Positions 1 through 5,646 of a stretch of DNA of 5,646 nt are shown in pieces (positions within the stretch are counted from its first letter, which is position 1; the number at the start of each line of letters is the position of its first letter). The stretch is from Rickettsiales bacterium (lineage in GTDB: Bacteria; Pseudomonadota; Alphaproteobacteria; Rickettsiales; UBA1997): contig CANGNU010000074.1 in the NCBI GenBank assembly GCA_947455365.1, forward strand, positions 1 to 5,646. Direction: 5' to 3'. Under the pieces are notes generated by a model. That model ran no database searches and was not told where the DNA came from. It was given only the letters and a program-made list of their open reading frames with translations. The translations under genes and the position numbers were made by a program.

Positions 1-2
1 AC

Positions 3-84
3 GAAAAAGGTGAAGCGAGAGCTATTTTGGCTGAACGAAGCTGAGCTTCGAGACGCTCAAAATAGCTCTCGCTTCACCTTTTTC
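3..84. terminator. Long palindromic stem-loop, probable bidirectional terminator downstream of tatD
   Basis: Bases 3-29 are a perfect reverse complement of bases 58-84 (27 bp), and 30/57 could add a G-U pair. Inside the loop a second perfect hairpin has a 6-bp stem (36-41 with 45-50) and a 3-nt loop, TGA. Each outer arm begins with a run of five A and ends with a run of five T, so a transcript from either strand would form a strong hairpin finishing in a U run. The stem begins about 20 bp past the tatD stop codon, where the end of the minus-strand operon is expected. It could also stop a plus-strand gene lying left of the window. The stem is longer than an ordinary intrinsic terminator and the U run is paired within it, so a dispersed palindromic repeat element is a real alternative. 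The structure is read directly; the role is inferred. Confidence 0.65.
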
Positions 85-104
85 TGCTCTAGTTTCTAGA
101 AATT

Positions 105-914
105 TTAGCGCGGGCAATTCTTGAATAAACCGAAGAAATTCTCGGTGGTTTGCGCCGCCACCTCTTGCCACTCTAGGCCTTTTAGCTGCGCGATAAATTC
201 TACAACATTTCTAGTGTAAGCTGGTTGATTAGTTTTGCCGCGGTGCGGAACGGGCGCTAAGTAGGGCGCATCGGTTTCGGTGAGCAGTGAATTTAGCGGC
301 AGAAATTTTACAATTTGTTGCAATTCTAGCGCATTTTTGAAAGTAACAATTCCCGAAATTGAAATATATACACCAAGGTCTAAAGCCTTGCGCGCCAAGC
401 TTTCCGAGCTTGAAAAACAATGCAGCAACGCAGGAAATTTTTTATTTTTTTGCTCAAATTCTAAAATTTCCATCATGTCTTTATCAGCATCGCGTGAATG
501 GATAATAACCGGCAAACCGTTCTGCTGACTGGCGCGAATGTGTTCTATAAAACTAGCTTTTTGGTTTTCTGGCGCGGCATCTTGATAAAAATAATCTAAT
601 CCAGTTTCACCAATTCCAATAATTTTTTTATGTGCACTGCAAATTTCTAAAAGCTGCGCCGCCTTAATTTTAGGCTCTTTATCGACATTGTTGGGGTGAA
701 TTCCTAGCGAGGCAAAAACATTTTCGTAACGCTGTGTATAGTGTAAAATTTTATCAATTTCACTAACTTTAGTGCAGATGGTTTGCAAAATATCAACCTG
801 TGCTGCAGCAGCAGCCAGCATGATTTCATCAATATTATGACCTTGCTTTTCGAGCAAATCTAAATGGCAATGGCTGTCAACTATTTTGGCGAATTTCGCT
901 TGCGGAAATGTCAT
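105..914 (-). CDS. tatD: TatD family metal-dependent hydrolase (YcfH-like DNase), 269 aa
   Basis: This is a TatD/YcfH-type amidohydrolase, a TIM-barrel enzyme with a divalent metal site. Family members act as 3'-5' exonucleases or DNases, and the exact substrate here is unknown. Counting from the chosen ATG, the metal ligands are all present: H15 and H17 in VDSHCHLD, E103 in GIGETGLDY, H139 in PVIIHSRDA, H165 in LLHCFSSS and D215 in LLTETDAPYL, followed by APVPHRGKTNQP. The length matches YcfH (about 265 aa). No signal peptide is seen, so it is probably cytoplasmic. The frame stays open upstream to an ATG at 1055, which would add 47 residues, but that stretch lies inside nadD and comes before the normal TatD N-terminus. 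The ATG at 912-914 is therefore preferred, giving a 38-nt overlap with nadD. No clear Shine-Dalgarno sequence precedes it, so translation may be coupled to nadD. It is the last gene of the operon. Confidence 0.92.
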   Translation of the reverse strand: MTFPQAKFAKIVDSHCHLDLLEKQGHNIDEIMLAAAAAQVDILQTICTKVSEIDKILHYTQRYENVFASLGIHPNNVDKEPKIKAAQLLEICSAHKKIIGIGETGLDYFYQDAAPENQKASFIEHIRASQQNGLPVIIHSRDADKDMMEILEFEQKNKKFPALLHCFSSSESLARKALDLGVYISISGIVTFKNALELQQIVKFLPLNSLLTETDAPYLAPVPHRGKTNQPAYTRNVVEFIAQLKGLEWQEVAAQTTENFFGLFKNCPR

Positions 915-1419
915 AATTTTTAGTTTGAAAAAGTGAAAATTTTGGCAGAATTTTGGTAGAATTTTGCTGTGAAATAATTTCTTCATAAAGCTGCCAAGCC
1001 TTAGTTTGTTTAGCTCCTTGCAAATATTCTCCGCGTGAAAAAATTGCAAATTCAACTAAATTTATTAGCTCGATAAAATTTTTCCACAGATGAAATTTTT
1101 CTAAATTATCAGCCCCCATCACAAAGCAGAAGCGGGTTTGCGGGTTTTCTGCTTGAATTTTTTTTACCAATTCATAAGTTGAAAAACTATCTTCAGCAAA
1201 ATTTTTTACAATAATTTTTGGATGATTTTTGGTAATTTCTAAACAGCCTGCAAGCCTTGTATCAAAAGGCGCGTAAGACTCTTTATCTTTAAAAGGATTT
1301 TGCACAGTTGGCACCCACCAAATTTCATCTAATGCACAATTTTCTAAAGCTAAATTGCTAAGATAAATGTGGCCCAAATGCGCTGGATTAAAGCTTCCTC
1401 CAAGAATTCCAATTTTCAT
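877..1419 (-). CDS. nadD: Nicotinate-nucleotide adenylyltransferase, 180 aa
   Basis: NadD transfers AMP from ATP to nicotinate mononucleotide to make deamido-NAD, a late cytoplasmic step of NAD synthesis. The Rossmann-type nucleotidyltransferase signature is at the N-terminus: GGSFNPAHLGH, residues 7-17, with the H14-x-x-H17 pair. Further family landmarks are WWVPTVQNPFK (34-44), STYELV (80-85), MGADNLEKFHLW (101-112), FSR (127-129) and the C-terminal ISASEIR (171-177), a variant of the usual ISSTxIR. The protein stops three residues after that motif, so it is at the short end for the family and lacks the extra C-terminal helix many homologues carry. The ATG start lies 1 nt after the ubiA stop, and the 3' end overlaps tatD by 38 nt. 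No Shine-Dalgarno sequence is apparent. A tandem 11-bp repeat lies in its last third. Confidence 0.93.
   Translation of the reverse strand: MKIGILGGSFNPAHLGHIYLSNLALENCALDEIWWVPTVQNPFKDKESYAPFDTRLAGCLEITKNHPKIIVKNFAEDSFSTYELVKKIQAENPQTRFCFVMGADNLEKFHLWKNFIELINLVEFAIFSRGEYLQGAKQTKAWQLYEEIISQQNSTKILPKFSLFQTKNYDISASEIRQNS
937..969. repeat. Three near-identical 11-bp tandem units in the 3' part of nadD
   Basis: Three consecutive 11-bp units lie at 937-947, 948-958 and 959-969. The plus-strand consensus is GAATTTTGGYA; the first unit starts with A instead of G, and the third ends in CTG. Because 11 is not a multiple of 3, successive units are read in different frames within nadD. The block sits between the core of NadD and its C-terminal ISASEIR motif, just upstream of the chosen tatD start. 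It may reflect slippage or duplication in a variable linker. The repeat is short and imperfect. Confidence 0.6.
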
Positions 1420-1420
1420 T

Positions 1421-2284
1421 TTAACCAGAAATAATTGCCAATAAAATTAAAATTCCTACTACAACATTGGCCTTGAATGCTTCTAAACAAAGGGCTGGAG
1501 AGGCATAGTTGCATTTTAATATTAAAAATAATTCATAAAAAAATGCCACGGCGGCGAAAAAATAAAATTTTTCGCCAAAATTTTGCAAGAATCCAACATA
1601 AAAAATTAATGCAAACATTGTCAATGTAAGCACTGCTAGCGTAACTTGCGGCCGTGATGCAAATTTTATTGCACTCGATTTTACACCGACCGTTGCATCA
1701 TCTTCAATATCTTGAAAAGCATAAATTGTGTCATAGATTAGCGTCCAAATAACACAAGCAAGAAACAGCGTCACGCCTGCTACGGAGACGGTTTGATTAA
1801 TTGCCAAACCTGCCATTAAAATTCCATAATTAAAAGTAACTCCAAGAAAAATTTGCGGATAGAAAGTTATTCTTTTCATCAAGGGATAAAGCACCACCAA
1901 CACTAGAGCCAAAAGGCCAGAAGCAATAGTATAAGAATTAAATTGCAGCAAAATAAACAAACTAATCAACAATAAAAAGGCCAGAAAAACCAGAGCTTGA
2001 CGCAGGTTTAGAGTGTCGTTAGCAAGTGGCCGTAATTTTGTCCGCGCAATTTTTTTATCAAAGTTGCGATCAAGAATATCGTTGATGACACAGCCTGCGG
2101 AGCGCATGGATATTGATCCAAAAATAAATAGTGCGATAATTTTTATGGCATTACCAACTGAAAAATTATCGTTACCCTTCAAAGCAAGAAAAACCCCAAA
2201 CAAGCATGGAAGGGCAAGCAGCAAGATTCCAACTGGTCGGTTAATTCTAGAAAGTTCTGTGTAGAGTTTAATTTTTTTAACCAT
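1421..2284 (-). CDS. ubiA: 4-hydroxybenzoate polyprenyltransferase (UbiA), 287 aa
   Basis: UbiA is an integral membrane prenyltransferase that attaches the polyprenyl chain to 4-hydroxybenzoate, the committed membrane step of ubiquinone synthesis. Counting from the ATG, both Asp-rich motifs that bind Mg-diphosphate are intact: NDILDRNFD (68-76) and, in the second half, YDTIYAFQDIEDD (184-196). SRINRPVG near the N-terminus and RTKLRPLA (81-88) after the first motif are also typical. About eight or nine hydrophobic segments span the protein, roughly at 19-36, 47-64, 97-113, 119-134, 144-162, 168-188, 213-233, 239-257 and 272-286. Length is normal. A GTG codon directly precedes the ATG and could start translation at 2287. 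The upstream gene's TGA overlaps this start (GTGATG), so translation is probably coupled. An AAAGG about 13 nt upstream of the ATG is a weak ribosome-site candidate. The ubiA stop is 1 nt before nadD. The ubiquinone rather than menaquinone assignment rests on motif resemblance to UbiA. Confidence 0.93.
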   Translation of the reverse strand: MVKKIKLYTELSRINRPVGILLLALPCLFGVFLALKGNDNFSVGNAIKIIALFIFGSISMRSAGCVINDILDRNFDKKIARTKLRPLANDTLNLRQALVFLAFLLLISLFILLQFNSYTIASGLLALVLVVLYPLMKRITFYPQIFLGVTFNYGILMAGLAINQTVSVAGVTLFLACVIWTLIYDTIYAFQDIEDDATVGVKSSAIKFASRPQVTLAVLTLTMFALIFYVGFLQNFGEKFYFFAAVAFFYELFLILKCNYASPALCLEAFKANVVVGILILLAIISG

Positions 2285-3444
2285 CACGATTTACTAGGGC
2301 CTTTATTGATATTTGGCAATATACTGTGCGACTTTGCTGCAGCAATGCTTGACTTTGGCGCAACATGCAAAGAAGGGGGGATTGATGGCAAAACCCTGCG
2401 TCGCTGCTGAGTAGCCTTAGTAATAACAAGACCTTCAAACTTATTCAATCCATTTTTTACAACCCCTGCCTCACTTACTAAAGCATCTTTTTTTCCAGCG
2501 GCAGCCTCAATGTTTGAAGTAAATAATTTCTGCATCTTCCCAACCTCGCTCGCCGATGCTTCAATCTGCTTCTTGCCAACAACCGGCCTTTCTACAGTGC
2601 GATGCTTAGTAATAGCACCCGCTATTGCAGCGTGATTATCTTTAATTTTATTGCAAGTTTTAATAATTTCTTGAAATGCCGTCTTATCTTCTGCTGAAAT
2701 TTGAGCGGGGGTGGCTTTTGATTCAAACTTCTTCGCACTCTCTTGCATTCTTGCTAGATCAGCAAAAGTCAAATCATCTTGCTGAAACTCTTTATTTATT
2801 TCGCCGATAAGCGAACTGGCGTCAATAATTTTTCTTGAAAGCGACTGTGGAGTAGCGGTTTGCAATGGTGATTCAAAAATAAAATTATAATCTTGTACCG
2901 CCTTGATCACGCTATCACAGCAAGCAACAATTTCATTGGCACTCTTTTCATATTTATTAATAATCTCATCATCAAAATTCTTAATTTGTTGCATTTGATG
3001 CTGCGATTCTTCAAAGGATTTAGTAATTTTATTACACTCTTTGCGCAAATTTTTAAGCTTACCAAAAAAATCCGCCATCTTTTTACTTTCCTTCTCTAAT
3101 TCATCTTCATTAAAAGAATGAAATTTCGCTAGGCTAAAATCTTTTTTTGTAGCCCCTTCTAGCTTAGCAATTTCTGCTTTCAGCTTAGAAATTTTGCTAA
3201 GATCTGCTTGGGCAGTCTTATACCTTCTCTCAATCTCTTCTCGATCACTTTCGAGAAGAAATGATTCATCTTCACTATGAGGTGACTCTGCGCGCGCCAA
3301 CCCAGCACTTGACAACTCTGGCAATTCTGATTGCGCCTTTGGCAAAGAAGTCTTTGCAGGAGTAGGTTTCAAAACTTCTGCTAATGTTTTACGAGAACTA
3401 AATCGCTCTTTTAAATTACCCAATAGTTCAGAAATTTTTGCCAT
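2284..3444 (-). CDS. Hypothetical coiled-coil protein, 386 aa, first gene of the operon
   Basis: I do not recognise this protein. It has no signal peptide and no membrane segment, so it is probably cytoplasmic or exported by a signal-independent route. Residues 1-26 are basic and likely helical. Residues 27-60 are rich in Pro, Ser, Ala and Glu and probably disordered. Residues about 65-185 are highly charged and helical, with heptad spacing clearest at I85, L88, I92 and L95. A second helical, Lys/Glu-rich stretch covers about 200-345. The tail from 346 starts with QQRRR and continues as a Pro/Ser/Lys-rich, basic, probably disordered segment to the end. There are four Cys (137, 175, 176, 264) with no metal-site pattern. 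The ATG at 3442-3444 follows a promoter candidate with a short leader, and the TGA stop overlaps the ubiA start. A structural or scaffold protein, or a secreted effector of a host-associated bacterium, are both possible but unproven. That it is a real gene is supported by its length and tight coupling to ubiA. Confidence 0.85.
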   Translation of the reverse strand: MAKISELLGNLKERFSSRKTLAEVLKPTPAKTSLPKAQSELPELSSAGLARAESPHSEDESFLLESDREEIERRYKTAQADLSKISKLKAEIAKLEGATKKDFSLAKFHSFNEDELEKESKKMADFFGKLKNLRKECNKITKSFEESQHQMQQIKNFDDEIINKYEKSANEIVACCDSVIKAVQDYNFIFESPLQTATPQSLSRKIIDASSLIGEINKEFQQDDLTFADLARMQESAKKFESKATPAQISAEDKTAFQEIIKTCNKIKDNHAAIAGAITKHRTVERPVVGKKQIEASASEVGKMQKLFTSNIEAAAGKKDALVSEAGVVKNGLNKFEGLVITKATQQRRRVLPSIPPSLHVAPKSSIAAAKSHSILPNINKGPSKS

Positions 3445-3467
3445 TTTTTAATGTGATATATTTTAAA

Positions 3468-3495
3468 TTTATAGATCAAAGCAGCTCAAGGGCAA
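3468..3495 (-). promoter_or_regulatory. Candidate sigma-70-type promoter for the coiled-coil/ubiA/nadD/tatD operon
   Basis: Read on the minus strand, TTGCCC (3495-3490) is followed after 16 bp by TATAAA (3473-3468). The -10 matches the TATAAT consensus at five of six bases, while the -35 keeps TTG and one further C. Transcription would begin near 3461, leaving a leader of about 17 nt before the ATG at 3444. The position fits the only sizeable gap upstream of the operon. The region is AT-rich, so chance matches are common. Confidence 0.45.
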
Positions 3496-3555
3496 CATTC
3501 ACTAACCCAGATTTCATCACGCTAAGTCATACCATTACAAGCTTCAAGATAAAAT

Positions 3556-3584
3556 TTGATTTTTTTCATTTTGCAGACTAAACT
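3556..3584 (+). promoter_or_regulatory. Weak candidate promoter for pccA
   Basis: TTGATT (3556-3561) and TAAACT (3579-3584) are separated by 17 bp, each matching four of six consensus bases. The pair lies about 70 bp upstream of the pccA ATG, inside the 208-bp divergent intergenic region (3445-3652). That region shows no other gene, RNA or clear operator. No Shine-Dalgarno sequence is visible before the pccA start. This is a best guess in AT-rich DNA. Confidence 0.22.
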
Positions 3585-3652
3585 CCTCAAAATCTTTTGG
3601 TAAATATCAAGACTCTCTCAAGAGAAATTTATTTAATTTAAGCAGTTTAACC

Positions 3653-5646
3653 ATGTCATCTAAGCTTTCAGGGCACAAATTATTAATCGCCAATCGTGGT
3701 GAAATTGCCTGCCGCATCATTAAAACTTGCCGCAAATTGGGCATAAAAACCGTCGCGGTTTATTCTGACGCCGACACCAATTCACTCTTCGTGCAAATGG
3801 CCGATGAGGCCGTCAATATTGGTCATGCGCCATCTTCACAAAGTTATTTGAGCGTTGAAAAAATTCTTGCCGCGGTTAAAAAAACTGGCGCAACTATGGT
3901 TCATCCCGGTTACGGATTTCTCTCTGAAAATCGCCTCTTCGCAATTGCGCTAGAGAAGGCGGGCGTTACCTTCGTCGGCCCTTCAGTGCATTCAATTGAA
4001 GCGATGGGTGACAAAATTGAATCGAAAAAAATTGCCCTTGCCGCCAATGTTAGCACGGTTCCCGGCCATATGGGAATTATTAAAGATGACCAAGAAGCAG
4101 CAAAAATTGCCGCAGAAATTGGCTTTCCTGTAATGGTTAAAGCCTCTGCTGGCGGGGGTGGAAAGGGTATGCGCATTGTTTACAAAAAAGAAGATGTGGC
4201 GGAAGCTTTTCTTTCTGCATCAAACGAAGCGCGCAATAGTTTTTCTGATGACCGCATTTTTATCGAGAAATTTATCGAAAATCCGCGCCACATCGAAATT
4301 CAAATTATCGCTGACAAATTTGGCAATACAGTGTGCCTAGGAGAGCGCGAATGCTCAATTCAGCGCAATAACCAAAAAGTAATTGAAGAAGCTCCAAGCA
4401 GCTTTGTTGATGAAAAAACTCGCCAAAAAATGTACGCGCAATCTGCTGCTTTGGCGCAAAAAGTGGGCTATTTTTCGGCCGGAACCATCGAATATATCAT
4501 GGATAAAAACAAGAATTTCTACTTCTTAGAAATGAACACCCGCCTACAGGTTGAACACCCCGTGACAGAATTAATTACTGGCCTTGATATTGTCGAATTA
4601 ATGATTCGCATTGCCCTTGGCGAAAAATTGCCGTTTGCGCAAGATGACATTAAACTTAAAGGCTGGGCGATGGAGTCGCGCATCTATGCCGAAGACCCTT
4701 CGCGCGGGTTTTTGCCGTCATCGGGGCGCATCAATTTATACATTGAGCCAGAAGAAAATGAAAATGTCCGCGTCGACTCAGGCGTGTATGAAGGCGGTGA
4801 GGTTAGCATGTTCTACGATGCCATGATTGCCAAGCTTTGCAGCTATGGAAAAAACCGCACCGAAGCAATTGAACATATGCGTCATGCGCTGGGAAGCTTT
4901 GCCATTGGCGGCGTCTCGCACAATATTAGTTTCCTCGAAACTATTATGCGCAATGAAAAATTTGTTTCTGGCGATATTTCTACCGCTTTCATCAAACAAG
5001 AATTTCCGAAGGGTTTTTCGGGCAATGAACTTGACTCTGCATCTACGCAGGTGTTGATTGCCAGCGCTATGCATATTTTCCTCAAAAACTACGAGCGCAA
5101 CGGCCGCATGACTGGGCAATTGAGCAATGCGGAAAAACAAATTTCTGACCGCTGGGTAGTAATGATTGACGAACAATCATTCTTGGTTGATGTGCAAGAG
5201 CGCAGCAACGACCATATCACACTGCTTTGCGACCGCCAAACTATTGAGCTGGAATCATCTTGGAATCGCGGCGAAAAACTTTTTCGCGGTGTAGTTAACG
5301 GTAAAAATATTGGCGTAAAAATTCGTGAAAATAACAACACTGGCGGCTATTTATTGCAATATTCTGGCTCTGACACCTTCGTTAATGTTTACTCACCTCG
5401 TACGGCCGAATTAACCAAGTTTATGCCGAAAATTGAGAAGAATGCCAAGCCAAAAAACCTAACTTCGCCAATTACCGGCAAAATTATTCGCTTTAAGGTG
5501 CAAGAAGGCGAAGAAGTAAAAGCGGGCCAAGAGCTGGTGGTTATTGAGGCAATGAAGATGGAAAATTCAATTCGCACTGACCATGATGTGACTATTGGTA
5601 AAATTAAATTTGCCGAAGGCGAGCCAGTAGGAATTGGACAGGTAGT
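3653..5646 (+). CDS. pccA: Propionyl-CoA carboxylase alpha subunit (biotin carboxylase + biotin carrier), 3' end cut by window
   Basis: PccA carboxylates its own biotin with ATP and bicarbonate. The partner PccB, not in this window, then moves the carboxyl group to propionyl-CoA to form methylmalonyl-CoA, leading to succinyl-CoA. The frame is open from the ATG to the right edge: 664 codons plus 2 nt. The family is usually about 665-670 aa, so only a few codons should be missing. Domains in order are the biotin carboxylase N-terminus (LLIANRGEIACRI, HPGYGFLSEN at 84-93), the ATP-grasp glycine loop GGGGKG (167-172), the catalytic MNTRLQVEHPVTE (from 294, with R297 and E301) and SRIYAEDP with R343. 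A PCC-type linker (BT) region follows at about 500-600, then a biotinyl domain from 604 with EAMKMEN, where K635 is the biotinylation site. HNISFLETIM...GDISTAFI is PccA-like and separates it from plain AccC. SPITGK replaces the common SPMPG turn. No in-frame start exists just upstream. It is divergent from the ubiA operon. Confidence 0.94.
   Translation, partial: MSSKLSGHKLLIANRGEIACRIIKTCRKLGIKTVAVYSDADTNSLFVQMADEAVNIGHAPSSQSYLSVEKILAAVKKTGATMVHPGYGFLSENRLFAIALEKAGVTFVGPSVHSIEAMGDKIESKKIALAANVSTVPGHMGIIKDDQEAAKIAAEIGFPVMVKASAGGGGKGMRIVYKKEDVAEAFLSASNEARNSFSDDRIFIEKFIENPRHIEIQIIADKFGNTVCLGERECSIQRNNQKVIEEAPSSFVDEKTRQKMYAQSAALAQKVGYFSAGTIEYIMDKNKNFYFLEMNTRLQVEHPVTELITGLDIVELMIRIALGEKLPFAQDDIKLKGWAMESRIYAEDPSRGFLPSSGRINLYIEPEENENVRVDSGVYEGGEVSMFYDAMIAKLCSYGKNRTEAIEHMRHALGSFAIGGVSHNISFLETIMRNEKFVSGDISTAFIKQEFPKGFSGNELDSASTQVLIASAMHIFLKNYERNGRMTGQLSNAEKQISDRWVVMIDEQSFLVDVQERSNDHITLLCDRQTIELESSWNRGEKLFRGVVNGKNIGVKIRENNNTGGYLLQYSGSDTFVNVYSPRTAELTKFMPKIEKNAKPKNLTSPITGKIIRFKVQEGEEVKAGQELVVIEAMKMENSIRTDHDVTIGKIKFAEGEPVGIGQV

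Noticed and set aside
1..99. A plus-strand frame open from base 1 to a stop at 97-99, possibly the tail of a gene entering from the left
   Set aside because: It runs through both arms of the palindrome, so its sequence is set by the inverted repeat, and it resembles no protein I know. It cannot be supported as coding.
93..102. Palindrome TTTCTAGAAA next to the large stem-loop
   Set aside because: A 10-bp AT-rich palindrome alone is weak evidence for a binding site; it is noted only as a neighbour of the stem-loop.
280..528. Plus-strand open frame of 82 codons opposite tatD
   Set aside because: It is antisense to a clear TatD coding region with all metal ligands, and its product looks like no protein family.
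798..822. GCA/GCT run in tatD encoding five alanines, considered as a microsatellite
   Set aside because: It is only five codons, with mixed synonymous codons, in an alanine-tolerant helix of the TatD barrel.
2013..2264. Plus-strand open frame of 83 codons opposite the start of ubiA
   Set aside because: It mirrors the ubiA coding strand, with no start signals or family resemblance.
3613..3626. Small inverted repeat TCTC-AA-GAGA upstream of pccA as an operator
   Set aside because: A 4-bp arm with a 2-nt spacer is expected by chance and matches no regulator site I can name.
4778..5340. Several open frames on the minus strand within pccA, up to 132 codons
   Set aside because: The plus-strand PccA frame continues unbroken with conserved motifs on both sides; these are antisense shadows.
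3653..5646. Assignment as acetyl-CoA carboxylase AccC or as a methylcrotonyl-CoA or pyruvate carboxylase subunit
   Set aside because: AccC is about 450 aa and lacks a biotinyl domain. Pyruvate carboxylase is far longer. The HNISFLE...GDISTAFI segment and overall length fit PccA best.

Overview
The window looks like an AT-rich chromosomal segment from a bacterium, most likely an alphaproteobacterium. The basis is the PccA-type biotin-dependent carboxylase subunit, a UbiA-type ubiquinone prenyltransferase, and the general feel of the proteins (rich in Lys, Ile, Asn and Phe). A Rickettsiales- or Holosporales-like intracellular lineage would fit, but the sequence does not prove it. Coding density is high and no tRNA, rRNA, CRISPR array or insertion sequence is visible.

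Layout. Bases 1-104 are non-coding and dominated by a near-perfect 27-bp inverted repeat with a smaller hairpin in its centre. It lies just downstream of the leftmost gene and probably acts as a terminator that could work in both directions. Bases 105-3444 carry four minus-strand genes packed as one operon, read right to left: an unrecognised coiled-coil protein (386 aa), ubiA, nadD and tatD. Its junctions are a stop/start overlap (TGATG), a 1-nt gap and a 38-nt overlap, so translational coupling is likely throughout. Bases 3445-3652 are a divergent intergenic region with a reasonable promoter candidate for the minus-strand operon and a weak one for the plus strand. From 3653 to the right edge runs pccA on the plus strand, complete except for what are probably its last few codons.

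Function. The named genes are housekeeping metabolism: ubiquinone ring prenylation (UbiA), NAD synthesis (NadD), a TatD-family metal-dependent DNase/hydrolase, and propionyl-CoA carboxylation (PccA, which needs a PccB partner outside the window). They do not form one pathway. The operon looks like a compact cluster of unrelated housekeeping genes headed by a lineage-specific protein of unknown role.

The points most worth a second look are the orphan coiled-coil gene that leads the operon, the long palindrome at the left edge, and the nadD/tatD junction. At that junction, three near-copies of an 11-bp unit make two different reading frames encode the same hexapeptide. I see no clear evidence of a new defence or mobile system.
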